Both the position numbers and the translations under genes were made by a program. This document shows, in pieces, positions 44,601 through 56,600 of a stretch of DNA of 64,000 bases (positions within the stretch are counted from its first letter, which is position 1; the number at the start of each line of letters is the position of its first letter). The stretch is from Hyalella azteca. Its lineage: Eukaryota > Arthropoda > Malacostraca > Amphipoda > Hyalellidae. Below the pieces are notes generated by a model that was given only the letters and a program-made list of their open reading frames with translations, did not search any database and was not told the origin of the DNA. The stretch spans positions 124,001 to 188,000 of the forward strand of contig NW_025936571.1 in NCBI RefSeq assembly GCF_000764305.2, read 5' to 3'.

Positions 44601-47600
44601 ACGTAAACACGTAACATCTGTCACAAAGTTGAAGCGAATGGCTGTTTGATAACCATGTATTTTGTATTAAATAAATTACTGGTAAACAAACTAATGCCAT
44701 GCACATAGCGTCGATGTGTCTCCGGTATGACCTAATCATCTTGACTCAATACAAAATGTCTTCCACGAGCTAACTAGTTAACTTAGCAAATAAAATAAAA
44801 TATCACTCGTCAGCCATCAATTTAAAAATGAAGAGTGTTGAATAAAATATGTCTTATACATGGTTAATCAATAAAACTTACTCGAGGGCCCATATTGCCA
44901 GTGGGGCCTTGGGGCCCTATGGGTCCCATTGGGCCCTCCTCTCCTTTGAGGCCCATGAGGCCAGGCATCCCGGGCTCTCCGGGCTCCCCTTTTGGTAAGA
45001 AAACTTCCACTTTCTTTGAAACTGTAAATGAAAAGCTCCCATTACTTTAATTTATGACATTAATTACTACACAATTTTTGAAATAATGAAAATATTTGCA
45101 TGAACTGATTCGGTTAAAAAGTTCACCAATAACATAGATTAAATTTTGGGTCATATATTTCACACAAAAGCCTATTTTTATAAATGTAACACTCATTCGA
45201 TTATTGGGAACAATAAATGAATAAATGATTGATAAACACAGCTCAGGTGAATAGCATCGGAGCCGAATAAAGGGACATAATCTTGTTTTAAACATGAGAC
45301 ACGATACCAGAGGACATTCTTCGGGTGCATGCATGCATGCATGACAATTTTCGGGACAATCCGCATGCATGCCCGTTGAAATTGATCGTAATATTTCGGA
45401 CCCGATGCATTGAGACAATCTACGGGACAAACCGCATGCTTGCCCGTTGAAATTGATCGTAATATTTCAGACACGATGCAATAGGACAATCTACGGGACA
45501 ATCCGCATGTTTGCCCGTTGAAATTAATATTTCAGATCGAAATGTCATGTTACTGATACAGAAGTTGCGGCGATGCCCAACTCACCGTCCCTGAGCTGCT
45601 GCGGACCTTCAGGTGTCATGTCGGTGAACCGCTGGATGGTTGACATGACCATAGCGTTCACCTCTTCGGGACTGTAGAACTGGGACCCTTTGATACCTTT
45701 GGGACCTCGGGGCCCTGGTCGGCCGACACCGGTTGGCCCAGGATCTCCTTTCTGTCCCTTCAGACCCACCATCCCATCCAGACCTGGCCGGCCCGGAATG
45801 CCATCGATTCCTGGAGGTCCGCGAGTGCCTTTGTCGCCTAGTCGACCAGCCGGGCCCTGGATGCCCTGTAAAAAATAATTTCAAATAGGTTCTTTTTATA
45901 AGGATTTTAAACATTCATCGTAGCAATTATTTTCATTATAAACAGTTCCCTCAAAATTGCAATTTCTTTCATGGAAGTACATTCCGAATCAAATTTTAAA
46001 CCGCGTCTGTATTGAAGTCTGGAATTATCTGTTAAGGTAAAAATCTTTTTCTATTGAATTTATGTTTGTTATGTACAAGGAATAAACGGAAATCATTGCA
46101 ATCTAACGGAAGAGCTAAAACAGTTAATATTTCAAGTTCTAATTCTTAGTCAATAGTTGATTTCAAAATGGAAATATTTCAATATTTCAAGCTCAGAGTT
46201 TGAAAGTATTTGAAGACAATTGATGTAATTCATGAGCAAGATACATTATTTATTATTCTTGCTTAAAAAAAATATATATAAAATACCAGGATTTTTCACT
46301 AATTAAACAAGTCATCGTTTTAGTCTCCTTAAATGCCTTTTCCCTATGATATTTATCATGATATCTTTAACAAACCTCATTGCCTTTGTTCCCCTTCATC
46401 CCTTCATATCCCCGCTCCCCTTTCGGGCCCTCGGCCCCTTTGAGCCCCGGTAACCCTGGTGCCCCCGGAAGGCCCGGAGGCCCGGGAGGGCCCATCACCC
46501 CAGGCATCCCGATGGCCTCCACGGAGGTCGTTTCCGCCATGCCGTCCATCGAGGTCATCTGATGGACAGTACATAGACATTGTATGTTATCACTTATTAG
46601 TAAATAGTTAACCGTCCATCGAGGTCATCTGATGGACCGTACAAAGACTTTGTATATAAGGATTTATTGTATGATAGTCTAATGATGATTAAGTAAATAG
46701 TTAATTTTCTTTACTGATTGTACTTGTATTGCAGCAAATTTTTTAACTGATGCATGGAGCTTTTCTCCGAAAACGCTTTCATCAAAGATGAAATGACTTT
46801 ACTCTGAATTTTCGCTGCTTTTAAATTTTTAAAGAATAAATTTGAGCGAAAGAAATGAAACAAAGCTCAATAGATACATACACGTTACTGCAGCGTTCAT
46901 ACTTCTTCGGTATCACTTGCCTAAAAAGCATTCAAATGTTTTCTATGATTTCCTAAAATAAATTTATTTCCTAAAATTTAAAAAATTCCTTATTCATAAA
47001 TTTGGTGTAGTTTGGCAGAAGCTTCTCTTTTATGCAAGTTTGATTGAAGACCAGAGCATGCTTTTTATTAACAATCTTCTTGTTCGTCTTTTCAATGAGT
47101 CGAACCAAATTTCTAGCTGGCGCCGGGAGATCGAAAAGCAGGTTTCCGAATGACATTGATTCGGAAACCTGCTAAAACCTAATTTTAAGCTAATATTTTT
47201 AAAATTGTATCCACTATACCATTCATATGTTCTTCTGTCATTCCCAAAATTTAATTTTAAGTGTTGCAAAACCTTCACCAGCTTGATAATGAAAATTGTA
47301 TTTTCGAAACGTCGCAATCTATTAAAATGTCATTCGGAAACCTGCTTTTCGATCTCCCGGCTCCAGCTAGAAATTTGGTTCGACTCATTGAAAAGACGAA
47401 CAAGAAGATTGTTAATAAAAAGCATGCTCTGGTCTTCAATCAAACTTGCATATTCATAAATTTATATATGTATATTGAAAAATACTTGTAGCAATTGTCG
47501 CTTAGAATTACGAATCAAGCTAAATATTAAAATTTACCGAGTAAATTTAACACGAAGAATTTCACTCAATATTTAACAGTGGGAGATACAACATTTCTAT

Positions 47601-50600
47601 CAATTTTGTCAAAAATCCTCTCCTTCATTGACAAAACTTTAAAATCTTAAGCATGCTTAAAGTAGAATTTTACCCCATGTTTCATCACAAGTAATCTAAT
47701 CTGGAGACACTCACCGAGTAACCAATGCCGTTTCCCCAACTCGGCTGTATGGAGACAAATTAAAAAACAATGAAAGATAGAAAACCATATATATAGTGCG
47801 AATATTTCATCAAGAATTATTTTAAAGTATTATGGAAAAAATTCTGCATAAAACATGAATACTTGACTAACAAGTATTAATAATACATGTTTCTCTGAAT
47901 TAAGTCACTTATTAAGTAAACGCAAAAATTTTAGTTTAGTCACCGTCAATCCATATTAACTTTTGTTTTGTTTATGGTGGCATCCCTCACCTTCCTGCCA
48001 CCAAGTCGTATTTATGAAACTTGTTTCTCTGAATTAATTCACTAATGAATTAAACGCAAGAAATTTAGTTCATTCAATATCAATCCATATTAACTTTTGC
48101 AGTATTCATTAACGGCATTTCTAACCTTTCGTCCACCAAGTCCGTGGTCCCCGCGGCCCATGGCAATACCGGGGTTGCCCGGTGGCCCCGGAGGACCGGG
48201 CGGGCCTACTGGGCCCTGCTGCCCGTCCGTCCCGGGCTCACCTTTGGGGCCCTGGAGTCCCTCCTTGCCTTGAGGGCCCACCTCCCCTCGCTCCCCTTTA
48301 TCACCGCTGCGCCCCGGCATTCCGCGCTCCCCTTGAGTTCCGGGGTTACCCTTCAAAAATGACAAATTGGATTTAGATTTGACTTTAAAATACAACGGCA
48401 TTAAAATGAACTACAATTAAAAATTATTGATTCAAAATAAATGATTTCGGTAAATAATTTTTTAGACTTACGCTGAAGTCTTTTTAGTAACCCAATTCTA
48501 CAGTCGATTTAATTTTATTATATCGTTTTTTTCTCGACATTATTTTAAATAAGGTAATTTTTAGCACATTCTACGTCAAGCACACACCGATATTTTACGT
48601 CAAGCTCAAAATATTTGATTTGAGAAAATCATAAATTTTTTGTTCAATAGGTACATATTAAATGACGCTAAATATTCCCTAGTAATACCATAAAGTACTA
48701 TAATGTAAATCCCTAATAATACTATATTCCCTAATGCTGATCCATCAATTTCTATTATGTAAATAATTACCATTTTTTAAAAGGCACTCACCGAGAGTCC
48801 GGGAGCTCCAGGTTTTCCATCACGGCCCCGGATCCCGGGTGGGCCCCGCGGGATGTGTGCGGTGACCAGGTTCAGTAAGTGGCTGGTGTTGCACCGACAC
48901 TGGCCCAGTGCAGTGTCACCCATGGGGCCACCTGTCATGGGCCCGCCTGTCATCCCACCACCTGCGCCCGACCATTCGCTCTGGTGACACAGGAACGAGT
49001 GACGTGTATACAATTTAATTCACCCATGGGGCCACCTGTCCTGGGCCCGCCTGTCATCCCCCACCTGCGCCCGACCATTCACTCTGGTGACACAGGAACG
49101 GGTGACGTGTATACAATTTAATTATTACAAATTTATTAATAAATGCTAAGGACTCTGAAGTTTCCAGGTTTTTTGCTTCAATACTGAGAGTGCGATAGAA
49201 GTAAGGATAATCCTGTGTAATATCAAGTCAGAATCGTAATGGCCACTTAATATTCACTTAGCTATTCTTAGCTAAATTTAACTTCTAATGTCCAGTATAT
49301 TAAGGCCCAATCCATGAGATATATGCAAGACGGCACAGGTCGTATCTATTGTACTTGAACGTCGAATCTTATTATAGAATCGGAACTTGTTCAAATTTGT
49401 ATTTTACAGATATTTAAAGATGCATAGTCAGCTATTTTGTATAACTTTTTTTACAGTTATTTATATTATTTGGTTATTTGTTGATTTTTTTAATCGGATC
49501 CCGATTCATTAGTTAAATTTTATATTTGTTGAATGAGGAGATTGTGTACATGGATAAACAACTTGAAAATCTATTGCTAAAATTCAGTTGAAGAACAGGA
49601 TCAACTTATGAGTGAATTACAATTAGGAATATCAGAAGGTGGAATGAGTGGCTAAGATTTACTTTGAATGATTTTTAAAATGTGCTTGAATTTTAATTCA
49701 GATCGTGCAAATGACTGATACAGTGATACATTTTCACATTTACAGTGAAAATATTCTCAAGTTTTAGCTATGATGGGGTTTTCACTTCCTTTAGCAACTA
49801 TCACATTGCTCGGGATTTTTTCACCTTTAGATTCGAGGACAACATAACCCAAATCCCGTTTGATAAATTACACAAAATAAGTTACCTAATCCTTGCCCCC
49901 GTTCATCCATTACCCGTTAGTCTTACTCCAAAAAGAAAATTTCACATCCACGTAAAATCCCCATCGTTAATTTCACATCCACCCATCCCCACACACTATA
50001 TACTGAAAAGTCAATACTAGCACAAAAAATAGTAAACGTTAAATACTATCGTAATAATAAAATACTAGCAGGTTAACCCGGCGTTGCCGAGGATCGGTAA
50101 TTCCTACATTTTTGTAATCTCGTCATTCCCGCTGTCCCGATTCAGGTAAATAATAATAAAGCTTTTTTTCATATTAAAAAAGATTCTCATCGATCCAAAA
50201 TTTCACACTGAACTAAAACTCCTATCTGAATATCGATACAAAATATGGAAGAGAATTTTGCGTCTTTGAATTTAATCGTATGTTTATTCTCTTATAAATA
50301 CAATTTCAATTTTACATCAAATAGTTTCCTTCTAGTTTTGTTGTGCCATACAAAACTTCCAACAACAACCATACAAACAAGCTTTGAGTCGCATATATCA
50401 GTTAAATGCTTATTTCAAAGCTGTATGAATTTGAATGAGCTAGGATCAAAATTTTTGTGCAATATTTATGTACTTATAATCTTTTTCTGTTAACCGCGTT
50501 TGGAGGAAGTATGTAATTAAGGGCTGCAAAATATCAGAAAAGAACGAATAGATAATATAGAAATAAGGTAATTAATACGATGTATACACGACGAAGATTT

Positions 50601-53600
50601 GCAGAATTTATTACGTTTAAATCGCGAAATTTAATTATTTGTAATAATTGTAATTATTTAATTATTTGTCGTATAATTTAATTTTAATTTGTATTTGCTT
50701 CTATTACGTTTAAATAACGAACTTTACAAGACAAGCTACCATCTCGCATATCAAATTATAGTTAAAATCAAACGTGTTGAAGTGCATGCAAAACACAAAT
50801 GTTTCATATAAACGAAAATTCATTATTTCAAATATCCTAAATTGAGATTCAAAATTAATACTGAACGCATTATGGATAAAGTTTATTTAGAAGCATTTCT
50901 GAGCTTAGAAGAATTTGTTAAATCATAAAAATTATTTTTGTTTTGATGATTTGAAATTAACGCCAACGTACATACCAAGGGAACGAATAATCCAGACGTC
51001 TGCGCATCAAACAGAACGAAAATGTTAGAACTTTCGATGAAATTGTATTCAAAATAGAATTATACTAAAAAATAGCATTCAAAACAGCCAACGTGATGGC
51101 ACCGGAAAACAATCTGAAGTAAGAAGATTATACTCAAACTTCCCGCCAAAAGCCTACAAATTGTTCATTTAATGTGAGATGAATTATTCTGGCCGAATTT
51201 AGTTAAAAACATCAGCAATCTTAGCGCAACAAAGAAAAGTCTATGGTAAAAAGTGGCCCATTTCGCCGATTGTTTCCGTCTCACGCTTTGTCGGAGACGC
51301 GAGCAATGGCTGCTGGAATGCGTCACTTTTTCAGAGTTTGCGAGGACGACAAAGGAGAATTTAGATGAGAATCTCAAACTCCACAGAAACTTTGTGATGA
51401 TGTATAAATTGTTATCTGAAGTTATAAAACTTTTATTTCAAAAAGCGGTACTCGCGATTAAATAAAGAAGGGCTGAATTTGAGGTTTCTGAAATCCCAAG
51501 GAAAATCTAAACGAGGATTTCTTACACCGCTGGAATCTATATATTATGTAATTCTAAAAATTTAGCTTGCAATATCATGAATTTTTATTATATTTTCAAA
51601 AGAACTAGATAAATATTCTCAAATATTTGACAGCAGCACCAAAAAATTAGTTTGGCCGTTAAAAATTGGTAAAATGTTACTATCTGCTCTGAATACAAAG
51701 AACTTTAGTAATACCAATGATAAATGCATTTGTGCTGGCTAAAATAATTTCGTTTGGAAAATATTATGATTATAACGTTGAAAAAAATTGATCTTCCCCG
51801 ACATAATATTACTGCGGTAAACTATGTTGTTTTTTTCAATGTTTTTCAGTTATATGTACAATTTGAAACAGGAAATTGTAATTATTTGTTGAGTAGATTG
51901 AGCTACGTTCAGAACCAATACACGCTTATCATGGTTAGATAAAGTCATGCTTGACGTTACGTCGTCCGTCTATCACTCTTCATAAAATGGAATTCAGTGC
52001 AAATGCCGCAGAATTTCGAATGGGTTTTCGATGTGACGATAGTTTTGCAATCTTGCTCGACGTGGAAATTTGAATTCAGTCATGATTGCTTGAAGGCTAT
52101 CGAAATTTATCTGTATATTACAATATTAGTTGTTTTAGGTGGCTTTCGAATTAAGGATAAAAAATTTCTTGCCTAAACTCATGACAGAAATTGATATGTG
52201 ATATCTTAAAATAAAATGCTGACCAGAATTTAGAGAATTATTCACCAGGCTTCTTTCATTATACAATTTCATGAAGAATTAAATAAAAAGTGTATGCCAA
52301 TATATACTTTGATATTCTTTTTCGGCAATTTTTCCAGCAACATGGAGTAAATTTTTTATGAAGTTCACAGCAAATTCCGAGAATAGGAATGCTTCGATAC
52401 ATTTTCATCTGAGAACGTGCTGGTTTATTTAAAAATGTATATGAATCACCGAGTTTTACAATTTAATCATGAAAATTGGACCCATTTTCAAATACACGAC
52501 ATGTTACTTTACGGAACAATTATAACATTGAATAATAATATGAACTAAATTACGTTATTAAGCAATGAGTATTAAAATAAATAACTGATATTAATTGAAA
52601 GTATGAAACTTACCCTGTCGTCATAATAGTTGAAGTCGTCTCCTGGCGGCGATGATCGGGATAAATGAGTTAAATTAATTAAATTAATAATGATTAAAGT
52701 GTCAGGCACAATTAGGTAAATCTCTATATATGCAGGGTATCCCAAAACTTTTTAATTAAATATATATCATCGTAGAAGTAACATATTTTTATTCATATTC
52801 ACAATTTATGTTTTTTATTATTTAAGGTATTTAAGGTACAAAGAATTTGGAGCAATATTTGTAAAACTTTTAAATTTATGTTTTTTTGAATTTTTTTGAA
52901 GTAACAAATTAATAAAGAGCAACAACAATTTTCCTTTGAACAAATACCTAAAAAATAGAGATATATTGTGAATAAGAGAAAACTAAATTTTGTTTATTTA
53001 AAGCACAGAAATAACCAATTAAAAAGTCGGGTACATTTTTGTGGGAGACCCAGTTTAGTAAACATTAATTTTTTTATTATAAATTAATTTTTTTTCAGAC
53101 AAATAATGTGCAAATTAGGATGTGGTCTCAATCAAAAGATCTAAACCACTTTTTTCTTTTCATTTGCGATCTGATTGATGAAATAATAATTAAATAAGAT
53201 GATGAAATGAAGTAATAATGAAATAAAATAACAATGAAATAAATTAATAATGAAATGATGAAGGGAAGATTTTTTTCAACGGTCGGAAATTTACTTGCAT
53301 TTTAGGTTGGGATTTTTTCTTGAAAATAAACGAATTCGTACACATGAATGAATTACTGGATGGAAAGCAAATTCCAAATATTGAATACACTATATATGTA
53401 GAAAATATAAAAAAATGTAATGTTTAAAAAATTATTAGCTGGATATAACTTTAATTAGGGCACCTGCTAATGCACCTGAAGGATATTTTGATCATTATTA
53501 TCATTATTTAAAAATTAACTATGAACCATCATTTAAATGTAGGTAATAAGGAAAATTTAAATACTATTCCCTAATGTAAACCATACATACATGTATATTA

Positions 53601-56600
53601 GCTGTAAAATGAATTGCCTTATTAGCTATAGAAATTTGCAGTCAACGGTTTAACAATTAAGAACCCGCTATTTAAACAAAATAGACATAATTCCCTCCGT
53701 AATATTATCGTATTGATAACGAAGGACATAATTTAGATTGTAATATTGGCATATATGTACAGAATGAACATAATAATACGGTAACATTGAGGTATTAATA
53801 AAAATTTAACATAATTAACTTGTTATATTTTAGATGTGATACAAAATAGACATAAGTAATTATTTATGTAATAGATGTGTATTGATACAAGATGTACATA
53901 ATCAGCACTGTAATATTAGAGTATTGATACAGAATGGTCATAATAAGCACTGTAATATTAGAGTATTGATACAGAATGGTCATAATAAGCGCTGTAATAT
54001 TAGAGTATTGATACAGAATGGTCATAATAAGCACTGTAATATTAGAGTATTGATACAGAATGGTCATAATAAGCACTGTAATATTAGTGTGTTGATACAA
54101 AATGGACACAATTAGCAATGTAATATTAGTGTATTGATACAGAATGGACATAATTATTAATTCAATATTGTAGTTTTGACTGCGAAAGTACATTATTAAT
54201 AATATAATATTGGAGTTTTGACTGAGAAAGTACATTATTATTGATATAATATTGGAGTTTTGACTGAGAAAGTACATTATTATTAATATAATATTGGAGT
54301 TTTGACTGAGAAAGTACATTATTATTAATATAATATTGGAGTTTTGACTGAGAAAGTACATTATTATTAATATAATATTGGAGTTTTGACTGAGAAAGTA
54401 CATTATTATTAATATAATATTGGAGTTTTGACTGAGAAAGTACATTATTATTATTATATTGGAGTTTTGACTGAGAAAGTACATTATTATTATTATTATT
54501 ATATTGGAGTTTTGACTGAGAAAATGCAATATTATACTGTAATATTATTGACGCATATATACCTCGTCCTCGCTCAGTCAAGCCGTTGGCTGCCTTCCCG
54601 TGTAGACCTTCGAAGCGATTAGGACGACCTGCATTTAACTGGAAAAAAATTCATTATTATTTGCATGATTTAGCTTGATTTAGGATATATTTCTATTTTT
54701 CAGCTATATTTTCATGTGACTGTTATAATCACATAAATGGAGAATAAAATGCTTTAAAAAACTTTAAAAAAAACACGTTTTTCTTGTGGACTAAAAAATA
54801 GAAAATAAATTATGGCTCGCCCCAAAAAACGTGTGTCGGGCAGATTTATGATTAAAGCGAAAAGCACAACATGATATATATATACTTTACTGAATTACGC
54901 TAATTTAGGTCTTTAATTGCTAGTTTTTATGATTGTATCTGTAATTGTTAGGCGAAAATAGCCTGCATGCCGAATTTTAGATCTCTAGAGCAATTAGAAG
55001 TGGGCTAATTTTTGTTGTCAATGTTAACAACAAACAAAAAACAAACGCGAAGCTGAGTTAAGAAAAACGTGTTAAAAACGTGTTAAAAAGGAATTTAGTC
55101 TTCTGATGTAGGTAGTAATGGTTTTTCAAATCGATGCATAATAGAATAATTTCAAAAATATGTTGAATATAAAATTAAAATTGCATACATAATTCTAAAA
55201 TGTGTGGAATAAAAATTTCGGTAAATAAATAAACTGATGCAAAAAAAACTTGGAGGTGAATTTTAATAATTTAGATGAAAAAAAAATTTATACTCATTTT
55301 TAGGTGAAATGAAACAAAAAATAAATCATAGTATGTGTCCAATTGTCCAGGCGACTAAATAAATCTTTTCTCAGTCGAGAAAGTCGTTGCCAATCAAATT
55401 CAGGGGCACAAAATTCCAAAATTTCAAGTTTTTATTCGCATTATCTTACAAATTTAGCTCGATTATTATCGTTGAAAACGAATAAATCTAAATTAAATAA
55501 ATAGAACGGAATCGAATAGATCAAAACTTCTAGCTCCTCGTAACACGGATAATTTTTTTCATTTCCCTGCTGCCTTTTGGAGGAATTTATTGTTTCATAA
55601 TATTAAAAATGTAAAATTTAAGAAATAATAATTTAGTTATAATTTTAATTTGAAAATCTGGGAACCTTTTGTACTGAGCGACAAGTGCTTAATTTCACTG
55701 AAATTTTTCTCGACATGTAACCAAAGTTATAATAAAAAAATGCATCAATGAGCACAGTTCAACATCGAAAAGTTGAACTTCGAGAAGTTAAACATCGAAA
55801 AGTTAAACACCGAGAAGTTAAACATCGAAAAGTTGAACATCGAGAAGTTAAACATCGAGAATTGGAAAATTGAGAAGTTAAACATCGAGAAGTTAACATC
55901 GAGAAGTGAAGTTAAACATCGAGAAGTTAAAAATCAAGATAACCACTGCTGTATTCTAATATCATATATCGTTTTCCCCATGCGCGAAGAGAGCCAATTA
56001 GAGAGCGAGACCATGCAGAGGTTGCAGTGTCGAGAATAATACTGCAGAGCGCAAGAGAAACACTGGCTTTCCGGCCGACTGCTTCAATAGAGGCTCATTC
56101 TGCCTTTATGCTGAATTGTCTATTGCATAAACCTTCATTCATTAAATGTATGCAACTGCTCGCGCACATGAATCAGTTTTGCAAGCAGATGCACAATTTT
56201 TCATATTTTTAATAACTTGGAAACAAAAATATTATTGATGGACACTATGCCCAAAAAATTCACAATTTACCATCGTCTTATGACCAAGAAATTTTATATA
56301 AATCATATTTATACTATTTACCGAAAACTACTGCACAAAAAGCATTGAATCAAAACTTCTATACGTAGAACTAAAAAAATTCTATTCGTAAAACTAAAAA
56401 TAATTAACCATAATTTATACAAAATATTGCAATTAAATTTTGGATTTTGGGACGAAATTCAGACACAACCAGTTTTGAACATCTTTCAAATATTATTTTC
56501 ATCCAACATTAAGAGCGATCATACATGTACCAATCATTGACTAGACGAAGTCTTGCACGGTTGTTTCAAATGTTAATTAACTATGTTAATTAATAAATTA

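Noticed and set aside
53864..54581. Long Asn/Tyr/Leu/Ser-rich open frames on both strands
   Set aside because: They come entirely from 42-base repeats whose period is a multiple of three; no start, splice site or family.
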